Part shown: piece by piece, positions 56,239-64,000 of the stretch
Layout: each line of letters starts with the position of its first letter
Numbering within the stretch: the first letter of the stretch is position 1
Source: Streptomyces sp. TRM68416
GTDB lineage: Bacteria > Actinomycetota > Actinomycetes > Streptomycetales > Streptomycetaceae
DNA length: 64,000 bases
Direction of reading: 5' to 3'
NCBI RefSeq assembly: GCF_014596915.1
Contig: NZ_JACVWU010000004.1
Span: 124,001-188,000 of the forward strand
The notes under the pieces: model-generated
Seen by the model: the letters and a program-made list of their open reading frames with translations, nothing else
Databases searched by the model: none
What the model was told of the DNA's origin: nothing
Translations under genes and position numbers: made by a program

Positions 56239-56678
56239 TGGGCGCGTCGGCGGAGGCGTCGGGGGAACGGTCGATCGCCGCCGGGCAGTCGATCAGGCAG
56301 GCGGTCAGCGGGGACGCCTCGGTCGCGATGTACACCGAGAAGTCGCTGGCGTTGCCCGCGGAGGCCTTCGTGATGCCCGATCGGGCGCCGGACGCGCTGG
56401 TCAACCTGCCTGACAAAGCTGCCCTGTTCGTCGGGCGTGATCGCGAACTCGGGCTGCTGGACACGGCGTTCAGGGACGTGGGCGGAGTCGTCGTGCAGGC
56501 CGTGCACGGGCTGGGCGGCATCGGCAAGTCGACGCTCGCGGCGCGGTGGGCGGCGGGGCGGACGGGGTCGTACAACCCGGTGTGGTGGATCAACGCCGAG
56601 ACCCCGACCGATCTCGACGCCGGTCTCGCGGACCTCGCGGTCGCGCTGCAGCCCGCACTGCGGGACGTCATGTCCCGG
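56238..56678 (+). pseudogene. N-terminal part of a STAND (NB-ARC) ATPase gene, interrupted
   Basis: From ATG 56238 the protein has the R-S-I-A-A-G motif, then LPDKAALFVGRDRELGLLDT and the P-loop VVQAVHGLGGIGKSTLAARW, then YNPVWWINAETPTDLDAGLA and DLAVALQPALRD. At about 56678 the sequence switches to reverse-strand transposase DNA. Walker B, sensor and repeat parts are missing here. The frame stays open to 57266 by chance only. TPR sequence at 58027 may be the lost 3' end. Confidence 0.75.
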
Positions 56679-57084
56679 GAGCCGGGCGCCGGCTCGTCCG
56701 GCGAGTGCGAGCCCGACGCGCTCCAGGACATGGCCGAGTCGCGTGGTGAAGCGTGCATACGGGGCGGTCAGCTGCGTGAACGGCTCGGCGAACGTGCGGC
56801 GCGGACAGGTGGTCGTGCTGCAGATGAAGCGTCGGACCGTCAGATGGATCACGACGCTCTGCCCGGCGAGCGGCAAATCCTTCAGCCTGCGCTGGTAGGA
56901 GTCGTGCACCCGGGCCGAGAAGCCGCCGCAGTCCGGACATGCGGCACCGGCCCCCCTGCCTCTCGCCGTCACGTCGACCGTGCCGAAAGCGGCGGACACC
57001 GCCTCGACGTCCACGTCGTCGATCCCGTCGAACACGAGAGAGTCCCAGAACGATGCGTCGGCCCGCATGACCAGCACCGTCATT
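56679..57084 (-). mobile_element. ISL3-family transposase N-terminal fragment
   Basis: Reverse frame from ATG 57084 or 57069: ASFWDSLVFDGIDDVDVEAV, a zinc ribbon C-P-D-C-G-G ... C-S-T-T-T-C, RVHDSYQRRLKDLPLAGQSV, and TFAEPFTQLTAPYARFTTRL followed by LALAGRAGARL. This is the start of an ISL3-type transposase. The DDE catalytic domain is absent; the fragment joins the NB-ARC gene directly. Confidence 0.8.
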
Positions 57085-57262
57085 GGCCGCGGACGAGCGT
57101 GACAGAGATGAGCCTGTACCTGACGGAGCGTCACTCTCGGCTGTCTGGCAGGAGGCGTACGCGGTCTCACGCGAACCCAGGCCCTCACAATCGAACACGG
57201 TGTCCTATCTCACTGACGTTTGGTCACGTCTCATTGAGGTCTGAGCGCGTACTCCCCTGCAT

Positions 57263-57280
57263 GTGAGTACGCGTACTCAC
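57263..57280. promoter_or_regulatory. 18-bp perfect palindrome upstream of lipoprotein gene
   Basis: GTGAGTACGCGTACTCAC, 33 bp before ATG 57314. A further CGCGTACTC half lies at about 57246-57254. Likely an operator. Confidence 0.6.
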
Positions 57281-57313
57281 GTGCTGGGGGTGGCTTGATC
57301 GGAGACTTGGCGC

Positions 57314-57946
57314 ATGAGACGAACCTCTGCCCTGACCAGCATGGTTGCCAGCTCCCCGCGCCGCCCGCGGCTCACGCTCGCGATAGCAGCTCTCGCCGCT
57401 CTGGCGCTCGCCGCCTGCGGCACCGAGAAGACAAGCGCCGGACCGCAAAGCAAGCCTGCTGACACTGCTGAGGTCCGGCCCAGCGCGGCCTTCACGGCGA
57501 TGCTGGACAAGGTCGCGCAGTCGTGTCCCCCCAGTGCACCGCCAGAGGCACCACCGACCGGTCCGGCGCAGACCCTGCCGACTGGTGCGGCCGAGATACC
57601 GCCGGACGTGGAACCCATCGCCCCCACGGCGGGTCCTGATGTGGAGTTGAACGCTCGCGACTGGTGTGCGAGCGCCCTCCATGAAGAGCGCATTGCCCAG
57701 GCACTCTGGGATCTGGTGGATCCCACACCAACCAAGGTCAGGACGATTCTGAACGACCTCGGCTACGTCGACGAACGCATACACGACCTCAAGCAGTCCG
57801 GTGCGGCCACGCGGTTCGTCCTCGATCTGCGCGACCAAGGCGGACGGCTCTGTTTGGAGGGCACGGCGGCCGGCGAGAACACCGTCGTCGACACATGCGT
57901 AGCCCCCACAACCGGACCGTTCACGACCGAAGAGCGGACGCAGTAA
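57314..57946 (+). CDS. Lipoprotein of unknown function
   Basis: 210 residues from ATG 57314. Long basic N-terminus (MRRTSALTSMVASSPRRPR), hydrophobic run and lipobox LALAAC. A Pro-rich segment is followed by a conserved-looking domain: DWCASALHEERIAQALWDLV, VRTILNDLGYVDERIHDLKQ and FVLDLRDQGGRLCLEG. It lies between the interrupted STAND gene and its likely TPR tail, so it may have been brought in with the rearrangement. Confidence 0.7.
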   Translation: MRRTSALTSMVASSPRRPRLTLAIAALAALALAACGTEKTSAGPQSKPADTAEVRPSAAFTAMLDKVAQSCPPSAPPEAPPTGPAQTLPTGAAEIPPDVEPIAPTAGPDVELNARDWCASALHEERIAQALWDLVDPTPTKVRTILNDLGYVDERIHDLKQSGAATRFVLDLRDQGGRLCLEGTAAGENTVVDTCVAPTTGPFTTEERTQ

Positions 57947-58026
57947 ACGCCAGCTTGGCATGATCGGAATCCCGGCTCACGTGACCTTCCGCGACCGCTC
58001 CCCAAGATCTGTGCCAGAACCTCAAA

Positions 58027-58962
58027 ATGAGCAACGGAGTGCGGGACATCGCCGCCGTGTTGCAGTGGCTGTCGCATTTCGACTCCCTGGCCTCGCACGT
58101 CCCCCCGGAGACCGACACCGAAGTCGAGATCTGGTTGTACAACTTGGCCGGGCTCAGATACGTCCATCTCGACCTCGCCCGCGCCCTCCAACTGCACGAG
58201 CGAGCCCTGGCGGCGGCGGAACGGGTGTGCGGGCCACGTCACGAACTCACACTGAACGTCCGTGACAGCCTGGCCGGGTCCTACGGCTACGCCGGTGAGC
58301 ACGACCGTGCGATCAGGCTCTTCGAACAGAACCTCGCGGATCACGTGCACACATTCGGACGCCGACACCCGGAGACCTTTGCCGCGAGGGCGCAACTGGC
58401 CGGCGCGATGCGGCGGGCGGGACGACTGAAGGATGCCTTGAGGCTGGCGGGCAGGAACGCGAAGAACGCCGAACGGGTATGGGGCGCCGACGACGCGACG
58501 TCGGTGAAAGCCTGGTCGCTCCAGGCCGAGGTGCTGGCCGACCTGGCCCAGCAGGATCCCGGCCGCTATGCGGTGCAGGCGCGCGACGACATTGAGAAGC
58601 TGCTGGTCAGGGCGGTGGCAGCAACGGGCAGGGACAGCGACGTCAGTCTGGGCCTGCGACAGATGCTGGCACTCGTCAGGGATGGGGCAGGCGACCACGC
58701 GGGGGCCGTGGCCATGTACGAGGAGTATGTCGAGAGCCTGACAAGAGGAAGCGGCGCCACGGACAGGTTCACGCTGGGCGCTCGCGAGTCCTTCGCTGCC
58801 TTGCTCTGGAAGTCCGCGGACGACCCGGACCGTGCCCGCGAAGTCCTCCTCCCCCTCCTCGCCGACTGGGAGCACCTGCTCGGCCCCACCGCCCCCCAAG
58901 TCCAAAAGCTCCGCCAGGACTTCGCCCCCCTGCTGGAGCCGCCCCCCGAAGACGGAAAGTAG
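58027..58962 (+). CDS. Tetratricopeptide-repeat protein, possibly the 3' part of the STAND gene
   Basis: 311 residues from ATG 58027, but there is no clear ribosome site. TPR_10/TPR_12-type repeats: ALQLHERALAAAERVCGPRH, IRLFEQNLADHVHTFGRRHP, ALRLAGRNAKNAERVWGADD and AVAMYEEYVESLTRGSGATD, ending in an acidic-proline tail. Repeats of this kind form the C-terminal sensor of NB-ARC/TPR STAND proteins. Whether it is translated on its own is doubtful; it could be a remnant. Confidence 0.6.
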   Translation: MSNGVRDIAAVLQWLSHFDSLASHVPPETDTEVEIWLYNLAGLRYVHLDLARALQLHERALAAAERVCGPRHELTLNVRDSLAGSYGYAGEHDRAIRLFEQNLADHVHTFGRRHPETFAARAQLAGAMRRAGRLKDALRLAGRNAKNAERVWGADDATSVKAWSLQAEVLADLAQQDPGRYAVQARDDIEKLLVRAVAATGRDSDVSLGLRQMLALVRDGAGDHAGAVAMYEEYVESLTRGSGATDRFTLGARESFAALLWKSADDPDRAREVLLPLLADWEHLLGPTAPQVQKLRQDFAPLLEPPPEDGK

Positions 58963-59094
58963 CCACCCAAGAACCCTGCGCAAGTTGGCCCCGTCTTGGA
59001 TCACCCCTGTACATCGCCTGCACCACCCCTAACCACCCCCTCGCGACTCTGGAGTCACTGATTCCGGTAACCCCAGACCCGCAAGGGAGTTGCG

Positions 59095-59595
59095 ATGACC
59101 CGTCGTTCCACAGGCAAGCGCATAGCCATCGGTGCTGCCGCAGTCATTGCTTGCGTCGGTACGTTCGCCGCCGGTGTCGGTGTGGCCGGGGCGGCGGACG
59201 AGAAGAAGGTGGGCAAGGACGAGATCGCCGCGCTCTTCGACGGGTGGAACGACGCCCTGCAGACCGGTGACCCCGAGAAGGTGGCCGACCGGTACGCCAA
59301 GGACGCCGTACTGCTGCCCACCGTGTCGAACAAGGTCCGTAGCGACCGTGCCGGGATCGTCGACTACTTCGAGCACTTCCTGGAGAACAAGCCGGTCGGG
59401 AAGAAGATCGAGACGCACGTCAACGTCCTGGACGGCAACTCCGCGATCGACGCGGGGGTGTACGAGTTCACGCTCACCGACCACGACACCGGTGAGAAGA
59501 GGACCGTCACCGCGCGCTACACCTACGAGTACGAGAAGCGGGGCGGCGAGTGGCTCATCGTCAACCACCACTCCTCTGCGATGCCCGAAGGCTGA
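59095..59595 (+). CDS. Secreted NTF2-like protein (SgcJ/EcaC family)
   Basis: 166 residues from ATG 59095, AAGGGAG upstream. Signal peptide RIAIGAAAVIACVGTFAAGV ending A-G-A-A. Mature domain is the SnoaL/CaMKII-association fold: VGKDEIAALFDGWNDALQTG, VADRYAKDAVLLPTVS and KKIETHVNVLDGNSAIDAGV. Extracellular small-ligand binding is likely. The 3' end overlaps the opposite histidine kinase gene by 35 bp. Confidence 0.85.
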   Translation: MTRRSTGKRIAIGAAAVIACVGTFAAGVGVAGAADEKKVGKDEIAALFDGWNDALQTGDPEKVADRYAKDAVLLPTVSNKVRSDRAGIVDYFEHFLENKPVGKKIETHVNVLDGNSAIDAGVYEFTLTDHDTGEKRTVTARYTYEYEKRGGEWLIVNHHSSAMPEG

Positions 59596-60898
59596 TCACG
59601 ACCTGCAGCCCGCCGCCGGGCGCGTCCTGAAGGGTCACGGTCCCGCCGTCGTCGGTCACGAGCTGCTTGACGACGGCGAGGCCGAGTCCGGAGCCGGAGC
59701 GTCCGGTCAGGCCCTGGCCGCGCCAGAAGCGGTCGAAGGCGCGGGACTTCTCCGCGTCGGACATGCCCGGCCCCTGGTCGAGGACCGACAGCACCACCGT
59801 GTCCGCGCGGGACTCGGCGCGGACCGTGATCCGGCCGCCGTCCGGTGAGACCTCCAGGGCGTTGGAGAGCACGTTGTCCAGGACCTGGTCGAGATGGCCG
59901 GGGCCGGTCAGCACCAGCAGCCGGTCGTCGACGCTCCCTCCGAGCGCGATGGTCACACCGCGTTCGTCGGCGGCCGGCCGCCACGCCGCCAGCCGCTCGG
60001 CCACGATGTCCCGCAGGGACAGCGGCTCGGCGACCGTCACCTTCGCCTCCGCGCGGGCGAGCACCAGCAGGCCGTTGACCAGGCGGCTCATCCGGACCAC
60101 CTCCGCGGTCGCCTGCTCCACGTCCTCCCTGACGAACTCGTCGTCCACGCCGTCCGCGATGTTGTCCAGGGACAGCCGCAGCGCGGTCAGCGGGGTACGG
60201 AGCTGGTGCGAGGCGTCCGCCACGAAGATCCGCTGCGACGCGATCAGCGTGTCCAGGCGTTCCGCGCCCTGGTTGAGGGTGCGGGCGAGGGTCTGCGTCT
60301 CGGACGGGCCGGTCACCGGGGAACGCGCGGTCAGGTCGCCGTCGCTGAACTTGCTCGCCATGGAGTTCAGTTCGCGCAGCGGGCGGGTGATACGGCGGGC
60401 GACGACCGCGCCGATCGCCGCGGCCGCCCCGAGGACCAGTACGGCAAGCCCGGCCCGGAAGCCCCAGATCTGCCAGAGCCGGTCGGTCATGCCGGAGGTC
60501 GAGTAGACGATCCGTACGGCCGAGGGCCCCTCGGCGGGGACGGTGACCGTCAGCTGCTTGCCCCAGATGAAGTCCGAGCCCCAGTCGGTCGTGGACGAGC
60601 CGCGCTCCAGGGCCCGGGTCAGCGCGGCGTCCGCCACCGGCTCGGGCAGGTCGGGGGTGCACGTGTCGGTCGGGGTGACCTGGACGTCGCCGTAGGCCTT
60701 GGCGACCTTGGTCAGGGCCTGGCACGAGGCGGTGTCGCCGTTGCTGAGGAGCAGGGCCATCGTCTTGGCCTCGCGCTGGATGGACGCCTCGGTGTCGTCC
60801 CGTAGCTGCTTGGTGAGGGTGAAGGCGACGGGGACGGTGAAGAGGAGGATGGCGACCGCGACGAGCAGGATGTAGCTGCGGATGAGTTGGCGGTTCAT
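59561..60898 (-). CDS. EnvZ/PhoR-type sensor histidine kinase
   Basis: 445 residues from ATG 60898. Two membrane helices (YILLVAVAILLFTVPVAFTL and AGLAVLVLGAAAAIGAVVA) enclose a 130-residue outside domain with two cysteines. A HAMP domain (ITRPLRELNSMASKFSDGDL), HisKA box FVADASHQLRTPLTALRLSL and ATPase domain with NVLSNALEVSPDGG and GSGLGLAVVKQLV follow. Autophosphorylates and passes phosphate to the coupled regulator. ATGA overlap with it. Confidence 0.95.
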   Translation of the reverse strand: MNRQLIRSYILLVAVAILLFTVPVAFTLTKQLRDDTEASIQREAKTMALLLSNGDTASCQALTKVAKAYGDVQVTPTDTCTPDLPEPVADAALTRALERGSSTTDWGSDFIWGKQLTVTVPAEGPSAVRIVYSTSGMTDRLWQIWGFRAGLAVLVLGAAAAIGAVVARRITRPLRELNSMASKFSDGDLTARSPVTGPSETQTLARTLNQGAERLDTLIASQRIFVADASHQLRTPLTALRLSLDNIADGVDDEFVREDVEQATAEVVRMSRLVNGLLVLARAEAKVTVAEPLSLRDIVAERLAAWRPAADERGVTIALGGSVDDRLLVLTGPGHLDQVLDNVLSNALEVSPDGGRITVRAESRADTVVLSVLDQGPGMSDAEKSRAFDRFWRGQGLTGRSGSGLGLAVVKQLVTDDGGTVTLQDAPGGGLQVVISLRASQRSGG

Positions 60899-61572
60899 GA
60901 GGCCTCGTCGGCCACCTCAAGGCGGAACCCGACCCCCCGTACCGCCTCGATCGTCACCGCGCCCTTCAGCTTCCGCCGCAGCGCGGCCACGTGCACGTCG
61001 AGTGTCTTGGTCGGCCCGAACCAGTTGGCGTCCCAGACGGCCTCCATGATCTGCTCGCGCGACATCAGCGCGCCGGGCTCCTCGGTGAGGAAGGCCAGCA
61101 GGTCGTACTCCTTGGGGGCGAGGGAGATCTCCTCGCCGTCGAGGCGGACGCGGGCCGCCTTGCGGTCGACGGTCAGGCGGGGGCCGTAGCGGTCGGGTCC
61201 GGCCGCGGCGGCGGTACGGGGCTGGACGCGCCGCATCACCGCTCGTATCCGCGCGATGACCTCGCGCACCCCGAACGGCTTGGAGACGTAGTCGTCGGCG
61301 CCCAGCTCCAGGCCGACCACCCGGTCCGTCTCGTCGCTGCGCGCGCTGATCACGATGATCGGCACCTCGCCGCGCTCCCGCAGCGCCTTGCAGACGTCGA
61401 GGCCGTCGGTGTCGGGCAGGCCGAGATCGAGGAGGACGACGTCGTAGGGGCCCTCGTGGGCGAGTGCCGCCCCTCCGGTGGTGACCCACTCGACCTCGAA
61501 GCCGTAGCGGGACAGGCCCCGTCGGAGGGACTGGGCGACCGGCTCGTCGTCTTCCACCAGTAGTACGCGCAC
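60895..61572 (-). CDS. OmpR-family response regulator
   Basis: 225 residues from GTG 61572 (MRVLLVEDDEPVAQSLRRGL); no ribosome site is obvious, so the message may be leaderless. Receiver with the phospho-aspartate in YDVVLLDLGLPDTDGLD, T/S in IIVISARS and K in DDYVSKPFGVREV. C-terminal winged helix EISLAPKEYDLLAFLTEEPG and TLDVHVAALRRKLKGAVTIE. Shares a 196-bp divergent control region with ask. Confidence 0.95.
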   Translation of the reverse strand: MRVLLVEDDEPVAQSLRRGLSRYGFEVEWVTTGGAALAHEGPYDVVLLDLGLPDTDGLDVCKALRERGEVPIIVISARSDETDRVVGLELGADDYVSKPFGVREVIARIRAVMRRVQPRTAAAAGPDRYGPRLTVDRKAARVRLDGEEISLAPKEYDLLAFLTEEPGALMSREQIMEAVWDANWFGPTKTLDVHVAALRRKLKGAVTIEAVRGVGFRLEVADEAS

Positions 61573-61768
61573 AGCCGCACTGTAGTACTTGAAACTTAAT
61601 TCACAGTGATGCCAGGGGTGTGGGCTGTGATGCTTGGCACTTTTCGGAAGCAAGCGGCTGGGCAGGTGCTGACCTGGGCGACCGAATCTCAGGATGCGAT
61701 ACCGCGGAGGTGAAATTCGGGCGCTCGTTAAACTGAGCCGACACAACGGGACTGAGCGAGGAGCGCAC

Positions 61769-63046
61769 GTGGGCCTTGTCGTGCAGAAGTACGGAGGCTC
61801 CTCCGTAGCCGATGCCGAAGGCATCAAGCGCGTCGCCAAGCGAATCGTCGAAGCGAAGAAGAACGGCCACCAGGTGGTCGTCGTCGTTTCCGCGATGGGC
61901 GACACGACGGACGAGCTGATCGATCTCGCCGAGCAGGTATCGCCGATGCCTGCCGGGCGTGAGTTCGACATGCTGCTGACCGCCGGAGAGCGGATCTCCA
62001 TGGCACTGCTGGCCATGGCGATCAAAAACCTGGGCCACGAGGCCCAGTCCTTCACCGGCAGCCAGGCAGGTGTCATCACCGACTCGGTCCACAACAAAGC
62101 CCGGATCATCGATGTCACGCCGGGCCGGATCCGGGAGTCCATCGACCAGGGCAACATCGCCATCGTCGCCGGCTTCCAGGGCGTGAGCCAGGACAAGAAG
62201 GACATCACCACGCTGGGCCGCGGCGGTTCCGACACGACCGCGGTGGCGCTGGCGGCCGCGCTCGACGCCGAGGTCTGCGAGATCTACACCGACGTCGACG
62301 GCGTGTTCACCGCCGACCCGCGTGTGGTGAAGAAGGCGAAGAAGATCGACTGGATCTCCTTCGAGGACATGCTGGAGCTGGCTGCGTCCGGCTCGAAGGT
62401 GCTGCTTCACCGGTGTGTGGAGTACGCCCGCCGTTACAACATCCCGATCCACGTGCGGTCCAGCTTCAGCGGGCTCCAGGGCACGTGGGTCAGCAGCCAG
62501 CCGATTCAGCGAGGGGACAAGAAGGTGGAGCAGGCCATCATCTCCGGTGTCGCGCACGACACCTCCGAGGCCAAGGTCACGGTCGTCGGTGTGCCGGACA
62601 AGCCGGGCGAGGCCGCCGCGATCTTCCGCACGATCTCGGACGCCGAGATCAACATCGACATGATCGTGCAGAACGTCTCCGCCGCCTCCACCGGTCTGAC
62701 GGACATCTCCTTCACCCTCCCCAAGGCCGAGGGCCGCAAGGCCATCGACGCCCTGGAGAAGAACAAGGCCGGAATCGGCTTCGACTCCCTGCGCTACGAC
62801 GACCAGATCGGCAAGATCTCCCTGGTCGGCGCGGGCATGAAGACCAACCCCGGCGTCACGGCCGACTTCTTCACCGCCCTGTCCGACGCCGGTGTGAACA
62901 TCGAGCTGATCTCGACCTCCGAGATCCGCATCTCGGTCGTCACCCGCGCCGACGACGTCCAGGAAGCCGTCCGCGCCGTCCACACGGCCTTCGGCCTCGA
63001 CTCCGACAGCGACGAGGCCGTGGTCTACGGGGGCACCGGGCGATGA
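61769..63046 (+). CDS. ask: Aspartate kinase (alpha subunit, with internal beta start)
   Basis: 425 residues from GTG 61769, GAGGAGC upstream. Catalytic domain [40 protein letters not shown] and [12 protein letters not shown]; two ACT domains after residue 260 ([20 protein letters not shown] and [14 protein letters not shown]) for lysine/threonine feedback. Makes aspartyl phosphate for lysine, threonine, methionine and diaminopimelate. An in-frame GTG at 62525 behind GAGGGGAC is positioned to start the ACT-only beta subunit known in actinobacteria. Overlaps asd as ATGA. Confidence 0.97.
   Translation: MGLVVQKYGGSSVADAEGIKRVAKRIVEAKKNGHQVVVVVSAMGDTTDELIDLAEQVSPMPAGREFDMLLTAGERISMALLAMAIKNLGHEAQSFTGSQAGVITDSVHNKARIIDVTPGRIRESIDQGNIAIVAGFQGVSQDKKDITTLGRGGSDTTAVALAAALDAEVCEIYTDVDGVFTADPRVVKKAKKIDWISFEDMLELAASGSKVLLHRCVEYARRYNIPIHVRSSFSGLQGTWVSSQPIQRGDKKVEQAIISGVAHDTSEAKVTVVGVPDKPGEAAAIFRTISDAEINIDMIVQNVSAASTGLTDISFTLPKAEGRKAIDALEKNKAGIGFDSLRYDDQIGKISLVGAGMKTNPGVTADFFTALSDAGVNIELISTSEIRISVVTRADDVQEAVRAVHTAFGLDSDSDEAVVYGGTGR
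62525..63046 (+). other. Predicted internal translation unit: aspartate kinase beta subunit
   Basis: In-frame GTG 62525 with GAGGGG eight bases upstream encodes a 173-residue protein beginning [20 protein letters not shown], the regulatory ACT half. This matches the overlapping alpha/beta arrangement described for Corynebacterium and relatives. Confidence 0.6.
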
Positions 63047-64000
63047 CCCGACGACCGACGCTCGCGGTCGTGGGAGCGACCGGGGCCGTCGGCACGGTCA
63101 TGCTCCAGATCCTGTCCCATCACGCGGACGTCTGGGGCGAGATCCGTCTGGTCGCCTCGCCGCGCTCGGCCGGCCGCAAGCTGGCCGTGCGCGGTGAGGA
63201 GGTCGAGGTGGTGGCCCTGTCGGAGGAGGCCTTCGACGGGGTCGACGTCGCCATGTTCGACGTACCCGACGAGGTCTCCGCGCAGTGGGCGCCGATCGCC
63301 GCCGCACGCGGTGCGGTGGTCGTCGACAACTCCGGCACCTTCCGGATGGACCCGGACGTGCCGCTGGTCGTCCCCGAGGTCAACGCGCACGCGGCCCGGA
63401 TGCGGCCGCGCGGCATCATCGCCAACCCCAACTGCACGACGCTCTCCATGATCGTGGCGCTGGGCGCGCTGCACGCCGAGTTCGGCCTGCGCGAACTGGT
63501 CGTCTCCAGCTACCAGGCGGTGAGCGGGGCCGGACGGGACGGGGTGGAGACGCTGCGGCGGCAGCTGTCCCTGGTCGCGGGGACGGATCTGGGGACCAGT
63601 CCCGGTGACGTACGGCGGGCGGTCGGGGACGACACCGGGCCGTTCCCGGAGCCGGTCGCCCTGAACGTGGTGCCCTGGGCCGGATCGCTGCGCGAGGACG
63701 GCTGGTCGTCGGAGGAGATGAAGGTGCGGGACGAGTCCCGCAAGATCCTCGGGCTGCCCCAGCTGCCGGTGGCGGTCACCTGCGTCCGCGTTCCGGTGGT
63801 CACCACCCACTCGCTGACCGTGCACGCCCGCTTCGAGGACGAGGTCACGGTCGCCCGCGCGCGCGAGATCCTCGCCACGGCCCCCGGGGTGGTGCTGTTC
63901 GACAACCCGGAGGCGGGCGAGTTCCCGACACCGGCCGACGTGGTGGGCACCGATCCGACCTGGGTCGGGCGGGTGCGCCGGGCGCTGGACGACCCGACGG
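63043..64000 (+). CDS. asd: Aspartate-semialdehyde dehydrogenase, 3' end beyond window
   Basis: 319 codons are visible from ATG 63043, which overlaps the ask stop. NADP-binding [18 protein letters not shown] at the start, catalytic Cys131 in [33 protein letters not shown], and the acid/base histidine in [16 protein letters not shown]. Reduces aspartyl phosphate to the semialdehyde, the next step after ask. Confidence 0.97.
   Translation, partial: MTRRPTLAVVGATGAVGTVMLQILSHHADVWGEIRLVASPRSAGRKLAVRGEEVEVVALSEEAFDGVDVAMFDVPDEVSAQWAPIAAARGAVVVDNSGTFRMDPDVPLVVPEVNAHAARMRPRGIIANPNCTTLSMIVALGALHAEFGLRELVVSSYQAVSGAGRDGVETLRRQLSLVAGTDLGTSPGDVRRAVGDDTGPFPEPVALNVVPWAGSLREDGWSSEEMKVRDESRKILGLPQLPVAVTCVRVPVVTTHSLTVHARFEDEVTVARAREILATAPGVVLFDNPEAGEFPTPADVVGTDPTWVGRVRRALDDPT

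Noticed and set aside
56679..57266. Continuation of the NB-ARC frame
   Set aside because: After 56678 the frame reads the opposite strand of a transposase, so it is not real protein sequence.

Overview
This is a high-GC actinobacterial chromosome segment, almost certainly Streptomyces. The evidence is the very high GC content, GTG and TTG starts, strong third-position G/C bias, and a gene order that I recall (not checked) as the Streptomyces coelicolor clpB-pyrE-fba-kyn-purA-recR-ask-asd neighbourhood, read here from clpB towards asd. No rRNA, tRNA, CRISPR array or complete insertion sequence was found.

Layout. 1-5120 holds the tail of a sugar-binding ABC protein, then four paralogous LuxR-type regulators (one forward, three in a reverse operon). 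The operon diverges from a tiny two-gene unit: a secreted peptide and a Rieske-like protein that has lost its histidine ligands. 5177-10192 is core: an F420/PPOX flavin-type oxidoreductase, clpB under an HspR-type HAIR site, a YbjN protein and a PIG-V-type mannosyltransferase. 10193-14900 is a decayed accessory patch: a DUF397 remnant, a helix-turn-helix/zinc-ribbon regulator with a leader hairpin, a toxin-antitoxin pair, fragments of an aminotransferase, a serine hydrolase and an ABC transporter, and a membrane protein killed by a stop codon. 14926-31876 is mostly core metabolism: aminotransferase, DUF2617, spermidine-synthase-like protein, CoxG-like protein, aldose epimerase, pyrE, fba, DUF3151, a three-gene set for tryptophan to anthranilate (kynA, kynU and a formamidase next to a TetR regulator), a NarL-type two-component pair and a P450.

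32036-47021 carries an ABC drug-exporter pair with its divergent MarR/GbsR regulator, a lipid kinase, purA, a GntR regulator beside a class III aminotransferase, a DJ-1/PfpI-MarR operon with a very clear double operator, a membrane Ser/Thr kinase, a membrane-anchored PstS-like protein and a SLATT membrane protein. 47333-48988 is ybaB-recR-DUF5063. 49140-58962 is a second accessory patch: a broken M35 metallopeptidase, secreted and lipid-anchored proteins, an XRE/DUF397 pair, a second helix-turn-helix/zinc-ribbon regulator with the same kind of leader hairpin, a Uma2 nuclease, and a STAND (NB-ARC/TPR) locus interrupted by an ISL3-type transposase fragment. 59095-64000 returns to core with an NTF2-like secreted protein, an OmpR/EnvZ-type pair and the ask-asd operon, cut by the window end.

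The best candidates for something undescribed are the regulator array with its peptide and pseudo-Rieske protein (420-5028), the leader hairpin shared by two members of one regulator family (10848-11771 and 54029-55103), the dispersed palindromic intergenic repeat (four copies), and the decayed STAND locus whose two proteins share a short repeated motif. All functional calls come from reading the sequence; no searches were run.
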